From positions 2,049,955 through 2,113,954 of the forward strand of contig JANPWX010000173.1 in NCBI GenBank assembly GCA_024734555.1: a stretch of 64,000 nt of DNA. The letters run 5' to 3'. Position numbers and translations under genes: made by a program. The notes under the pieces are model-generated. The model was given only the letters and a program-made list of their open reading frames with translations, was not told where the DNA came from and searched no databases. How positions within the stretch are numbered: the stretch's first letter is position 1; each line of letters opens with the position of its first letter. This stretch comes from Trochalopteron elliotii. Its lineage: Eukaryota; Chordata; Aves; Passeriformes; Leiothrichidae. Positions 32,812 to 47,600 of the stretch are shown here, one piece after another.

Positions 32812-35800
32812 GCTAGAAGATGTTGGGGAACTTCAAGAAAAATATCTTTGGTTAAAACATCTGAAAGTCTCTCAGGAATACAATTATTTAACCAGTGCCT
32901 GTCACTGAAGACCTTATTAGTGGAGAAAGTATTTGCTGGCAACTTTGGAATTTGTGTTTTCCTTAAAAGATGCTCTCAAACTTACTAGAAACTACTTACA
33001 TACCCAAATGATTTTCTCAATAGAACAAAAGAAAAGTAACTAACTTGGATGTGTAACACATTCTGAAACTGCAAAACATTTTAAACAGCGACTCTAAGCC
33101 TAGGTTCTATACCATAATACAAATCCATTCAAGGACAGAAAAAGAAAAACAAACAAAAGAGTTATTGTATTTAATTAAATGCATTAACAAAACACCAGAG
33201 CATCTGCATACTAATACTTTTTACAACAGTTGTTCTTTGTGCCACTGAATATGGGTATTGGTAAGCAACAAAGAAGGGTATTTGTGCCACAAAAGTAGCT
33301 TCTCCCAATGCATACGCAGTGAGCTATAAAGTATAAATCTTGCTGGAGGCTTTATTTCAGCACTGAAAGCACAGATTTAAGTTTGCCTCTAAATTTTCTT
33401 CATGCTTATGTCTTCTCTATGTATAAAAACACGTAAGAGAGATACTGTTAATATTGTTGCTAACTAATCAGAGTCTTCCAGTGCATTTGGAGAGACAGAT
33501 CACTTTATAATGTCCTAAGGACATCCAGAATTAATGGACTAGATAAATGTACGCTTATTTGTTCATTTAAAAGCAAGCATTTATATTATTATTAAAACCT
33601 ATTGTAAATGCTGTGTATCACTACTATTTTTGAAGTTGTTTTTCATTGGAAGATGAAGCTCTTGCTTAATATAGAGCACACAACCTGTACCAAATCACTT
33701 GTACAAGAGAAAGTTGCCAGGGAGGAAGAGATCTTAGGCACTTTTTTGCTAATCCCTGTAAAATGAAGTACAGCAGGATGCATTGCCATAGGCACTAGTT
33801 AGAAGGCTGTGGAAGTGTCTTCTATTTATATGTAAGTGAACACGGTCCTTGAGAGCTGCACTAATGAGAGCACAAGAAAAGCACCTCCTGCCATCAGCCC
33901 AAAAACAGCAGGAGGGAAACAGACTCCAAGCAGGGATGAGGCACTCCAAGTGTGGCCAAGGACCAGTCCCCAAGGCGATGCCACCTCTCCCCTTCCCCTC
34001 ACCTCACGGTGCTCTGAGCCTGCTGCTGGCATAATGTTACCTGGGCACGCTGGTCAGAGTAAACAGAGCCATTTCTTCCCTGTACACACAGTGACTTCCA
34101 AAATGAGGAATATAGATGGACAAAAAAATCTTAGAAGTCTGTTAATGAAACCAAGGAGAAAGTCCAAAGGTGCTTTCAACGAGAAAATAGTAAATCCAGT
34201 CCTTGTCCTTAAAAGGAATTACATCACAGGAGTATTTTCGAAACTACTGTGGCCTTGGTGCTTGATAGTTCATCCTATTTCTTGAGATTCAAATTAACTC
34301 TTTTCCCTAAGCTGCTAACTGGCTGGGACCTCAGCCCAATGCTTCAAACAACAGCTCCTCTCAACAACTACAGAAATTTGTTCTATGTGAAGGACAATTT
34401 CCAATCAAGAGACCTCAGATACAAATATCCTTCCCATGGGTCACTTGGAAGCGCTGTTCCATGAAAGTCCCTCCTTGCATGCACAGCAGTCTGTAGTTTT
34501 CTTCCCTACAATGGACAGCCTGGAAAGACGTTGTTAAGCTAAGAGTTTTTAAAAAGATTACATGTTTTTAACTTCCTCCTACTCCTTTCCAGTCTTGCTT
34601 TCTTGCAGATACTTCTAATTCCTCTCACATTCCTACTGCTGCTCCCTCTATATTTGCTGTAAAACAAATGAGGAAGATGCAGCTGATAAAAGCTGAAGTA
34701 CATTACCTTACTTTGGGTTCTCAAGAGAGGCTTAGATCAACAGTCACAGCATATTGCAAATATTGATTCTACATGACAGCAGCTAAAATATTTGTATGAA
34801 ATCTTTAGAATTAGTATTATTTACTCATTGCAAGTGCCAGAAAGTACATTAATCAACTTTGTAACACTGAATATTTAATACACTTTATCATAACTACAGG
34901 CTGCTGTGATCGATTATACTTACTTCCTTTTTCTCAGCCTTCTTTTCTCAGGTTATGAAGATGGAAATTACTGAACTTTTTACATCAACTTTTCATTTTA
35001 GCTTAAGTCACCTATATATATCTATAAAGCACTGTTTTTCAGTAAATTAAATATAATCTGTATTTGCCCATTTCTACTTTCAGGTCCTCTCTTTTCTATA
35101 AATGTCAACTGGATAGTGAAATACAATGCAGGATAGTCCTCAATTCTGAGTTAAGTTTATTTCAGTATGTTTACTGAAATGCTGACAATAAAACATTGGC
35201 TAAAACATCTCACTTTTTGTATTGATTCATCTATGTTTACCCACTTGAACAACAAAACGTAACACCTCGAAATTAATCATCTTTGTCACAGCTGAGATTT
35301 CAAGAACTCTGATAAGCTACAGCAATAAGGCAAATGTATTAGTAATAGGTTGCCTTGCATTATTTAAGAGGGTGGGACCACTGTTTTGGAACATATGGCT
35401 TCTAATAACACTTGTGGTGATATCAGGCACTTGACAGACTAAAAGACCAGAGAAAATACATTCATCATCACTACATACATGCTACAGCTGAGGGCATCTG
35501 GTTTCCAACTCTGTCCTGAGACAATTTCACAACAATCCAGCTCCTGGTTTGGACTTTTACTGCAGCACAGCCCACAGCAGAATAGCGTGTCCACAACCAT
35601 TAGGCTTCACCACAGAAGTATTTGGGGAGGCAGTGGAAAGAATTATGTCTGCATTGTTAAATCTGAACTGCAAAAACTTGATTCATCCTCATTATGCTAA
35701 GACACTGAAGACAAAAAATGGCTCTTAGCCTAACTTCTCTAATATGGTTAAGAAGGCAATATGCCATCAGACATTTAAATTCACAGACTGGGTTTGTCTG

Positions 35801-38800
35801 ATGCTTGTCAAACAGTTGGGAATCAATTTTGGACAAATATTTCTGTTTGAAATGGATGGCATGCAATATAATTGTGAAACAAACACTTGGTCAAAGCTCT
35901 AAACACAACCAGAATGGATATGCTGGTGCATTTAGCCTTTACACAAACATTCTCTCCATTTTCTAGCAGAGTGAATGCAGAAAGAAGGGCCCATGTGTCT
36001 CATGATACAGATTCACATGAGTTTAACACTCCTACTGCACTTAGTCAAGAGATCACTTCCATTACAGCTTCCTCTCCTCCCTCCCTCCTTGCCAAAGCTT
36101 ATCACTTTCAGGGAAAAAAAATTCCACCCAAAGGCAAATTTTATCTATAGCTTCAGCATAACTGAAGGAATGAAATTTTTCTGCACAAGAAATTTGGTTT
36201 TTTCTATGGGCTAACCAAGCTGCAGCTAAACCACCACAAAAAATGAGAAGCCACTTGCTAAGCATAACATGCACTCCTTTGACTTCCCTCCCTCACTACT
36301 TTCATTAGACATTCTACAGCATATAAAGCTCTTACCAGACTAGAATAAAAAAGTGGTGGGGGTGTTTCCATTCCACTGATGAGTTGAGCACATTTCTACA
36401 CTGATCTGTTGAAGCAGTGAATAAGGGGTCTGCTGTGACATCATTTTCCTTACAATAAAACTTAGTACTAAAAATACAGTAAAAAGTGAAAAACCTCACC
36501 AGGTCCAATATTTACTTCTGAACTAAATTGAACTAAATTAAAAAAAACCCCAAGTTTACTTGTGTACTATACCTTGTGTCAATAGGGATCAGTGGCTGAG
36601 CCTGCTGAAAATTACTGCACTGTTTTTGGTAAAGGCACAACATAGGTTTAGACATTTAGACTACATTGTTGTGTCTGAGTGAATGGAACTTCCACTTAAC
36701 ATTTTACAAGAAGTGCCTGACAAATACTGCTTTTCCTGAATCCCTGGTACCTCATGGAATACCAGTTCTTAGCTGTTCTCTGCAGAAAGCATTATGCCCC
36801 CTAAGAGCTGATGCCAGACTGAAAATTATAAGGTCAAATAGGACATATTAATTACTAGACCTTTGCCAATACCAAAGTCTTGGCATAGTTTCTTTCAGAC
36901 TCATGAAAGATCTCATTTCTCCAAGCCCTCCCTGGTCCTCTACTGCTGAAGAAGAGCTGCTGAGGTAGCAGAGTTTGGCCTTAAAGCAGAGCTCACATGA
37001 AAACACAAAAACGTTTGACGGAGAGAGGGAAAATGTAGTTCCCATACTGTTATGGAACCAACTGTCTTTGCAGTTGACACTTTAGCTATATTATTTATTC
37101 TCATATTTCAAAGAAAAATACTGCATTCACTCAGGTAGAATAGGAATATGTATTTTTTAGCATAAAATTATACTGTAGGGAAAAAACTGAAAATTGCATA
37201 GGAGAATGTGAATTCTGTCAGACACTAAGCATTACAGGATGAAAACATAAGCATGATTTCTCTCACTTTATTTCTGATACTAACCTAAACATACTCCAGA
37301 TCTGCTGAAAAAAAACCCCAAAAAACCTTTAAACGTTCAACATACTTTGGCATCAATTCACAAGTATTACCTATTTTGCTAGATAAAAAACAGAGTAAAG
37401 TCTCTCCTGAAATTACTAGCAACCTTCTTCCCAAAAGGCCAGTCAATGAAAAATTTGTTGGCCGGCAAAGGTGCTTCCAACAGCAGGGCTGGTTTTTTGA
37501 CACTGGGATAAATAAACCTCTCGAGTTGACTGGACAGTTTCTTCTCAGTTCCCTCAGTGCACCAGCCAGTCAGCCTTGCCACCATCCTGAGATGTACCAT
37601 TTTCAGCACTTCCCTCAGCTACTTGAAAGGTAATTATCAGAGCTCAGGAAGGAGAGCTGGGAAAATAAACCTGTGGAGCGGTTCATCACAGAAGTGGCCA
37701 GCATGAGGAGGTGATCCCCCAGAAGCATTCATCATTCATTAATACAGTCACTGGTGATCTGCATAAGGATAATCAAAATCATCAACCCCCTGTTTAGGGG
37801 GACAAGAAAGGACTTTAAAATTTTAATCCTGGGTCCAGTGTACGTATAGTTTGTACAAGCAGTACCAAACCCACAGAATCTGGTTAAAATAAATACATTT
37901 CCTTCAACATGGCAGCAACTGTTGAAAGGCTGTATTTATAACTAGTTGTAAAATTATATGCAACACAACCAGTAAATTATGTCCTTTAACAGCAAATATC
38001 TTCTGCTTCCTTAAGTTTGCATCTTTCATTTCAGGGTGCCAATGCTTAAAAGCCAGATGATGAAGATAGCATAGATGTCAATACACACTTTAGTCTATAA
38101 AAGTAGTGCTGGATTATGGAGTGATAAACAGTAATTAGTATTAATTTTGCAAGTTCAGTAGGTTAATCAATAGCCTGATTTTTTTTTTCTTTCCCCTTAA
38201 TTCTGCTAGACTTCATCATCCCAAATTGTTTAATATGTAACTGTGAACCGCTGTTTGTTACAAGAGTACCAGTTTCATGATAAATACATCCCTTAAGCAT
38301 TGCTCTACAGTAAAGCCAACATTTGCTGTAAGGTGGTACTGGAACTGTGGGGAATTGTTGCTGCAGTATCTTTTTTGGCAGGGTAACTAAACTGACTTTT
38401 TAAACTTACCCAGTAAAACCATAATGCAATCAATCAATACTAGGTGAAAACACACAGCAATGTGACATCTAGTTGGAATGGTGACACTCCAATAAACATG
38501 CCTAAAACTTATGTTGTGAATCAGCGAACAGCACATAATTTTTAGTTCTGCTGACAACTTTGTGATTTGAGAGGGTTGGTTCTGTGAAAGGACTACAAAA
38601 TAAAAATTAGAAATTAAAAATATGCTGTATATTCATTACAACTTATGTTCAGCATTATCATTCTGCTATAGGCAATTACGTTTTATGGTATCAGTGTGTA
38701 AAAAGTATTAATCCTGTCTGAGTCAGAGATTTCTGATTTATCAGGAGTCTTCTTGCTGGAAAGCTTTTCTGTGTTTTCACCAAAGCACACACAACTCCTA

Positions 38801-39428
38801 GCATCTGCATGTCAGAGATGTGAAAACACTTCCAAGTCTGTGCAGTAATAACCACAGTCCATGCCCAGAGTCTGGATATTAATGGGAAGCACGCGTGGTT
38901 ACTGTGGGCTGAAATGAGTTAACATCCCATTGCCCACTGTGAGGGGCTGCACTCCAGGAGCCAGGTTTTGGACTTGAGGGAGGAAAAAGAACATCATACC
39001 TCCCCCAGACTTGTACACCTTGTATTATTTATACCTTTAAGAACTCTCTCTCCTCTATATTCTTACTGAAGAAATTTAGCCAGTTCATTCTGTTCATGTC
39101 AAAGAAGGAGAGGAAAGCAAACCAGTCAGCAAGGCATTTCAAACTGCAGGAATCAGAGCAACAGCTGCATACCAACTCTGTGTGTTCTCCTGTTACTGAT
39201 GATGTTGAGGCTTAAAACCAGGGGTGCAACAGACCTTCTTCTTAAACCTACTGTGGAAGTCATATCAGATTCAACATGCAAGAAATTAGCTGGGAGGCCT
39301 CAGTTACACATTATCTTTCACTGCATGGTGCCTAATTTCCTCTTCATTGTCTTTTTTAATGAGCTATGTATGTATTTCAGCAATTCAGTGATACACCTTC
39401 ATAAGAAATTACCAGTGATTAAACATTG

Positions 39429-39584
39429 AACTGGACTGCCCAGGGAAGTGATGGAATCACTATTCCTGGAAGTGTTCAAGGAATGGCTGGATGTGGCACT
39501 CAGTGCTGTGGTTTAGTTGATGTGGTGGTGCTCAAAGGCGGGACTCAATCTTTGAGGTATTTTCCAACTTTAATGATTCTATAA
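39429..39584 (+). mobile_element. CR1 LINE 3'-end fragment
   Basis: Plus-strand sequence with CTGCCCAGGGAAGTGATGGA, GGAAGTGTTCAAGGAATGGC, GGATGTGGCACTCAGTGC and the end TTAATGATTCTATAA. These are landmarks of the CR1 3' region and terminus. A 5'-truncated copy, antisense to MBP. Confidence 0.9.
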
Positions 39585-41672
39585 CTAGGAAAGAGAAAGC
39601 ATCTCAGGACTGTTATGAGCCTTGTGTGAAGGAATTGTTTGCTTGTGAGAACAGGTAAAGAAACCTGCAAGTAAAAAGAGGCATTCAAGAAAGCTAAAAG
39701 CACCTCCTGAGTGAGACCAATTTTTGATCTCCAGATTGCAATTAAAACCAATCTACTTGACTGCAGAAACTGCCTTGCACTCTGCGTGCTTTCACAGAGC
39801 TGGGCACTTGGTTATCCATGCCCCTGGCTCACAATGAAGAGCTGAAACAAAGCCCACACGGTGGCCTACCATTGCAGAGGAATGCAGCAGTGTAGGCCTG
39901 GCTCCAACCCTCTCGCTCTTGTTTTCCAGAACCTCTGGCATTGCCTCCCCTTGCTGAGGCTGACAAAGGCGAGTACAGAAAACAAAAGAGCCTGTGGTTG
40001 AAACCAGTGGGACTTGCTATGGCAGAAATTTGGAATCTATGAGAAGCATGTGGCAATTCTCCACACAGCCTGCAGAGAGGTTTTTAAAAACTTCAACAAA
40101 GAATTTTATCCACCCACCAGTTTCAAAGAAAAATGTTCCTTTGTATTACTAGAACATGTAAGTTTGTTTTAATCTCAAATATCTTACAAAAGATCCTCCC
40201 ACAGCAAAGCGAGCTGGAGCATCATTTGTAATAAACAATTTCATGTACTTGAGGAGAAATTAAATCACCTGCTGAGCCATCAGCATTTGTATTCTTTAAA
40301 AATTGTGCAACTGACTAATATTAGACAAAGATTGTTTGATTATTCATCTTCTTGCTTGAGTTGCACTGAGTCTGAGTAATTGTTAGGTTGTAAAATTTGG
40401 ATATATATATCCCCCCCCACCAAAGTATGGCAAAATGAGCAGCGCTTCCATCAGACCTCACAACTTCCACTATCTTTTGTATTTTCCACATCAGTTATGT
40501 TTCACTGGAAAATAACCTATTTGCATCAGTCCAACTGGGTACCCAATATTACAGTTAATTTTTTTTCATAATACCATAGAGGAAACAGGGCCTTCAAAGC
40601 AGCGGAATAAGAAATGTTTGTGAAATGAGTGAGGTGAGGACAGCGATAGAACCAGCTGGTTCAAAGAAGTTGCTCAGAGCATGATAAGCAGCACAAAAAA
40701 ACCCCTATCTGTAGAATATTTCATGTTAAAACCCATCATGTAGCACCTCCAAAGAGGGCCTGATAACACTGCTGTGTTTTTCTTGACTAGGATTTAAGTG
40801 TCTTAATGGTATTTTATTGTTTAGAAAGTGTAAACTGCAGAATAAAACACACTCGTAATAATTTAACCAAATAAGCTACCTTTAAAAAACATGGTTTGAT
40901 TGTGACCACAGCATGAGTCATGAGGTTTATAGCATGAGGCTATAAACTCCAATTCCTATAAGCTGTATTTGAGTCCTACAGAATAACAGTGTTAACTTTT
41001 CCTGAGACCAACTAACCCAACTAAACCCAAACACAGCCCAAAGTACTGTAGAGGAGTTTTTCATAGTTAAAATAAAGAGGGAATATGAATGTTTTTAACT
41101 CCCCTGAAAAAATCACACCAGTTTGCTGGTTTGAGGACACAACTTTAAAGTTTGTTTTCCTATACAGCCTTGTATAAGGCAGGTCCAGGTAAAAAGCAAA
41201 TTACAGGAGTATGGCAGTCCTAGAGGGAAGAGAGTACAACGCAAGCCGTGTTTCTGGAAGCTGTGAATCACCTGCAGGATGATGTAAACAGTAAGCTTGA
41301 CATTTTCATGCATCCTTCAGGTGTACATTGCCATATCTCTGGATTTCTCTATTTTGCCCTGTTAATGTATTCTGAACTGAAGCTTTTAATAGCACAAGTG
41401 ATCCCAGAGAGTCACAGTTACAGAATTTGCAGTGAGGGGAATTACATTGGCAGTTTTTAGAAGACTTTTTTTTCCCCAGAAAATTCTGCAGTACACCACA
41501 ATGGTATAAATGGCACATTCTGAGTATGACACACATATTTATCAGTATTTCTAAAAATATCTGAAATACCTGGGCATAAGTAAGCCTATAGACCTTTTAT
41601 TGCATTGAATTCTTGTATATGTAAAACAAAATTTGAGATCTGGCTCTTCAGAAGCTGACAAAACACACCTCA

Positions 41673-41695
41673 CAAACAAACAAACAAACAAACAA
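41673..41695. repeat. (CAAA)n microsatellite
   Basis: Five perfect CAAA units plus a partial unit. Confidence 0.85.
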
Positions 41696-44600
41696 TCACA
41701 AGCTGAAAAATACGAGGTAGGGTTGTTCAAGTCTGCCTAAACTGCAGTTCTTTACAATCAGAACAAGTCCACAGACATAAGTTGCTGTCTGACATTATCT
41801 TCACTTTGGAACTGATTTTCACCTTAATGCAGAAGTGAGCAGGAGTTTCTCCCAGTCACACAGAGTTTGTTCACTGAGCTTGTCACATCTCAGGAACTGA
41901 TGAATTACTCTGAGTACCCCTGAGCCCTGTGGGAAGCAGAAGCCCAGGTCCCTTTCTCTCTTAGACCCTGTAGCACCCATGTGCAGCTTCAGCTCTGCCT
42001 TTGGTATGGATGGTGAGAAAGTTATTCTGCCTAAAAGATCAGTAGCTGACCATAAATTTCAAAAACACAGTAAATGCTTCACAAACGTGCCACCCTGGGG
42101 ATGTTCAGCACTCCAGATCTTAGTTTTTTGTCTGCCTGGCAATGCTTACTGTAAACAGATTTTAAAATGTTTTCATGCAATAATAGAGGATTTCAGAATG
42201 TGACAAACAAGACGATAACTCTGAACTCTGAGGAGAAACCTAAAAGCCAGATTACTCAAAAGACAATTTCCCCATGCCATATCCAAAGCCAGCAGAGAAA
42301 TCCCAGCTGAGCACATTTATGGCAGGGATGCTGCTGGGGCACAGACACCCGAGGCTGCGTTTGGCCGCTCTCACAGTTCAAAGACTCTCTGCAGGCCCTG
42401 GCACAGGAGCACAGCACTCGAGGATGTTGCACCCTGATCACTGCTGTGAACAGAGGGAAGGGGATTTTTGCTGCCATGCTCTGTCCTGCTTGTCAGAACA
42501 GCTTTGTCTGGAAGCTGCACAATGGAGAATGTCAGCACAGACCTAGGAGCAGAGCCACAGAATTGCTGTGGCAGAATGAGAGGAGGGTATAAAAATATTG
42601 CAATACATACAATGATAGGTAGGTGGTTTGTTAAAATACAAGCAAAAAATATATCGAGGCCTTTACAATTTTACAGTCAATACAATTAAATTCCCAAGAG
42701 TTTTAGAGGTAGTCTGGATTAAACAGCAAAAGTAAACTGTTCAGAGACTTCTGAGTGAAGCAATTTCCTCGGTGAAGAAATTTGATAACCACAGAAATAT
42801 TTTTCAGAAGGGAGCTCTAACATATGCCTGAATAATTGATATGAGATTTGATCAAAATCAAATTTTCTGCCTGCCTGCCAGACAGATTGAAATAAAACAT
42901 TATTCCAGAACTTATCATAGGGTTTACAGGATTACCTTTTTCATAATAGCCTCAAGTGCAGCCCTAAAATCAGAAAAGAATAATACTTGAAACCAAGCAA
43001 ATAAAACAATGATTCCAATGGACTAAAGCAGACTGCACTGACTGGCACAGGTGCTAACAGCAGAGATGATATTCCATATAAATACTGGCAGAAAGCTGAG
43101 AATAAGATGTTCAGAAGAAAGAAAAAAAAAAAATAAAAAGAGTGGGTTTTTTTGATGATGAACTGAAGACATTTAAAGCTGGATTCAAATCACTTTGTCT
43201 GTCCTGCAAGCATGACTGGCATTTACCAGGGAATAAAGAAATATTACCAGCAATCACTTGGAAAAACTTTTTGCTCCAAGGTGAACCACAGAATCCACAG
43301 CCTTACATGTCTAGATATAAGAAAGGAAATCCTGAAGGATTTCCAGTCCTGAAGGAAAGGACAGTATTTGCGCTGGTCACACCATTCTCCTGCTCTCTCT
43401 CTGGCCCCCAGTAGTTTCCAGTCCTTCCTCCCACCTTCCCTTCCCAAGGCTCCTGGACCAAAGCTGCTGTCCAAACCACTCTGCTGTGCTGCCTATCCAA
43501 CTCCCATGAGCTCCACCTCCACAAAGACCATGATCCCTTGCCATGCTCCTGCAGCTTTTGGCAGGCTTCTTGTGGAGCAAATTCCAAATTATCTCTGCAC
43601 AGGAATTCACCTCTGGAATCTCTCCTTGTCATAAGGCCTGCCTATGCAATACCAGTCAGAGCTGTCAGATGCTAGTACAAGCACACAACAAATGCTTACT
43701 TCTAAACCAACTACAAGAGTCGCAAGATTAAAGTGCTACCTCTCTTTACTCTGTCAAATGCTTACAACCCACACATGTTCTTATGATGTTAACACAAAAC
43801 ATCTAAATTCAAAGGGTCCCCACTTGGAACACAAATATTGCATGGCCTTTTGCCCTTTCTCACTTGCTTCAGCTGCTCTGGAGTATTGACATTTGTCCAC
43901 ATTAGCTAAGAGCTTTCAAAGTCATGTCACGATACACTTCACAAACACCCTTCCAGCAGCAACCCTCTACAGCTCTACTAACAGAGCACCACTGGAACAG
44001 CACCTGACCACAGTTCTCTTAAACCAGCATTACATCTTGCCTGGTTGGTGCTACAGATGGATTTGGTCTGGGGAGTTTGTCTTTTCTGCACTGAAAGAAG
44101 AAATATTCAATGTCTCACTCTTCCCAGTGAGATTTAAATGGCTGCTGCCTCCTCTGTGTCTCAATTACAAACAGGGATCTCCCCATCTCGCTCTACAAGC
44201 TCATCTATACAGGTAGTACATGAAAGGGAAACAAAAGCTTTTTATATAGGCTGAATAAGGGAGCAAAATTACAGGATTTCAAAAGTAGCCTAGGCCGTTG
44301 GTATGATTTGTACAGCATGAAATCCCACCTTCCTAAAAGATGTATTTACATGGTGTTTGATAGACTGAGAGAAAATGTGATCTGCTCACACATCAGTTTA
44401 AAATCATCTCTTATTTCAGTGGGATTTTAGCTGAGATACTGTATGCTTAGTCAGAAAAAAACCCATGGAAATTATTAGGGAATCCCAAAGCTGTTAATGT
44501 AAAACCAGATATAAAGTCCATTTCTGCCTCTGAGCTAAGCATCTGTCAGAACAGCCTTATAGATATCTGTTCTAATATTTCTAATCTCAGCTATTCTAGG

Positions 44601-47600
44601 TCTTTAGAAACTCCATTCCACTCTCCATCATTATAAATGATATCCTACACTTCTAAACATATTAATAAATCTGTTCCCATCTATACTAGGCCACATCAGA
44701 CATATTTGCTATACACCAACAAATCAATGATATCAGTTTATAAAATAAGAGGTTTTTCAATTAAAATAACCCAAGACTTTTTTTCCCCATGCTGAACACT
44801 TGTGAGCTGTACCATAGTTCTAAATGTGACTCAATGCTATATGAAGAACAATGGTGACAAACTGTATAAAACCGTGGCAGTGATCGATGGTACTTTACAC
44901 AATATCTGCTTTTCAGTAGCAGCTTTCTAAGAGTGAAAAACTGCTTGCACAGTACCAAGCCTTGTACCAGTTTGTGGGAGTTACTGCTATTAAAAAAGGA
45001 AAGAAAGAAAATAAAAGAATTCACAAACTTTATTTTGCTATTTGAGTACGTATAAAGTCACTTTTCATGTGATGAAGAAAGCACGCTCAGCATAAAGAGC
45101 TGTTAATTCTGAAGACTAAAATGGCAGTATGAGTGAGCTACACAATATTTTAACAAGCAAGAAAAGCTATAAACATGTTTTTTCCCAAGTGTACTTCGGG
45201 CGTGTTTCTTTCAATCCACCCTGCAAGCATGAGAATGAGTAAAACCACCACTTCTAGAAAAGTTTATGAAGAGCCTGAGAGCAACTCAATGGGTCACACC
45301 AGAAGGACTATCACAGGGCAGCAATTGTATACAGAAGATGCACACAGCATGCAGTCCTGGTTACCCTAACTTAGGATGCAGCCCTGGGGAGGCAGGTGAT
45401 ACCATGCCTGCTTTTTGCAGGCAGAGATTGCTCCACTGTGCCCAAGGCTGGCAGAAGTCACGTTGGAGCCTACAGCACCACGCTCATCCCAGGAAACCTG
45501 ATTGATGCCTGGCAGGGGCTTGGTGCTGCACTGAGCTGGGACTGGCAGCCTCCAGCTGGCACTTTCCTGGGTGCAGCAGCTTTGTGTCTGCTGGCAAAAG
45601 GCTCAACAATTCGTGGGCCCGTGTTTGCAGGAGCACTATCCACAAGCCATTTCAGAAATAAACAAAACAACTCCACCTTGGTTTTCTCAGCAGGAAGTTT
45701 TCATTTTTTCTGCCTCCTAGGAAGTTGTGCAGACAACTCACAGAAGGTAGGAAGTGCTCCACAGACAGAAAAATAGCTGTGTTCATCTTATCTCTGAAAA
45801 TAAAAAATCGTTTATTTCCCAGGTAAGTGCTGTAAGAGCATTTCTGCAGCCATAGATTGTGACTGGCAAAATGAGAAGTCTTTCATATTCACAGTCTGTG
45901 GTTTCCCAAAAAGTTACCTACCTAGCATCCCTTTGAAATAAGTAAATAATGCAATCTGTTTATAAAGCCTCTCAATCTTGGTTCAGTTCCCAATTTAGGA
46001 TGTAGTCCATTGTAGAGAATTATGGGCTTTGCTTATCCTGAGAAAACAGGGTAATCAGGACAGTCTGACAAAGGGGTACCACAGACTGTAGAAGTCAAAT
46101 GTGCTTAAAGTAGCAGAAAAATTGCCATGTACTTCCAGATTTGTGTTTATGGCCTGCTACAAATTTTTTTTCTCCCCACTGAAAGCCTGAAGTACTGGAA
46201 TCAAGGATAAAAAAAAAATACAAAGGAAAAAAAATATCTAATGCCATCTCTAGTAATTGTGAAGAATAGTTGGAAAAACACGACTCGAGGATACATTTCC
46301 AGGTCCCACGTGCACCAGCAGGCTCTGCAGCCTCTTCCCACTCACTCATCTGGGAGTTCCCTGTCCCTGCTCAGTGTCAGCTCCAGCCCAGGTTCAGCCT
46401 GCCAGGACACAGTTTGGATGAGACAAAGGCCTGTGAGGAAGCTCCCAGGGAGCCGCCACGCTGACACTGCCCGTGCCCAGCCCTGTGTCTGCCCATGGTG
46501 GGACCTGCCTGGGCTCTGGCAGCCCTCTGCTCCTGCTCCCCTGGCCAGGTGCCCCAAGTGCCTGACACTGCCTGTCTCGCTGCCACCCTGGTCCCAGCTC
46601 ATCCCCACGGTGGGCAGGCCACTCCTGCTGCTCCCCAGCAGCATGACATCAGCAAGCCATGAAAAGTAAATGCCTTTAATTCTGAGCTCTCACTTATTAC
46701 CTTTGGCCTATTACAGGAAGGACTGAACCTCAAGGGTATCCCTTCCAGCAGCAAAATGCTCACTGTGGACAGTATTGCCTGAGAAACAGAAGTGAAAAAA
46801 AAACAACAACCTGCAAATACATGCAGATTAACAGACCAAGACACATTTCATAAAAGTAAGAAAATAAGTAGTTCATAATCAGGACAAAAACTTGCACTTG
46901 CAAAGTCTCCAGCCCTGACTGCTTGCCTTTCAGAAAGTATCATAAAGAGGCAATTACTGAAACAAATCCTCTTCTTCCCACCCACATCACCTGACAATTC
47001 TTTCTGTGACAATAAATAAGACAGGTCTATCACTCACCGCATTTTCGATTTCCTAATTTCCTATTCTGGCAAGGAAAATATTTCTCACATACCTGAAAGG
47101 AATAAAATTAAGGCCCATATTCTTTGCAGGTGGCTGACACAACTCAGTTGAAATCAGTAATTGTCAAATTATCCTACACTTCTACTGATGCAGCATGTTG
47201 CAATCCATGTTAAAAAAAAAAAAAAGAGAGAAAAAAGATAGAGAATAACTTGATGTGGAGCTATACCATGACATTATTGGACATTATTCTTTTTCATACA
47301 AGTCTAATTCATCATTTGATACAGTTTGACTAGATGATTGCAAGCTGAAGTCATGCTGCTTACATCTTTCTCTCCTTGCCAGGTCTGTCACACATAATAA
47401 AAGGTGTCAAGCTTTGCAAATACAGTAAAAGTTAACTTACAGCGTAGTTCACATTTAATTACTGCACACTTTCTATGGTCCTTAGAAGCTGCATGGAGCT
47501 AGCTAAATGATAACTACCATCGTAATCATCACAACTAACCAGCAGATAAAACTGCATCATCTTCAGCCATTATTCTGCCACTTGCATTGCAATATAGATT

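Larger units (their letters stand above)
31197..39428 (-). other. MBP: Golli intron, proximal part
   Basis: Intronic for Golli transcripts and 5'-flanking for classic MBP; in mammals the oligodendrocyte and Schwann-cell enhancers lie in this position. I cannot place those modules by eye. Visible: a G/T-rich tract at 31420–31461 (T6–7 and G5 runs), a direct repeat at 32764–32811, and scattered A or T runs. The 149-codon open frame on the plus strand (33836–34285) has no recognisable domain. No Golli exon seen. Confidence 0.65.

Noticed and set aside
33836..34285. 149-codon plus-strand open frame in the Golli intron
   Set aside because: No domain, signal or homology recognised, no splice or promoter context; length is within what chance gives across 64 kb on six frames.
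42256..45776. Cluster of 70–126-codon open frames on both strands
   Set aside because: Overlapping, mutually incompatible and without recognisable motifs; treated as chance frames in intron.
46290..46640. GC-rich patch with overlapping open frames on both strands
   Set aside because: Few CpG, and the frames reflect composition; no exon, promoter motif or repeat family identified.
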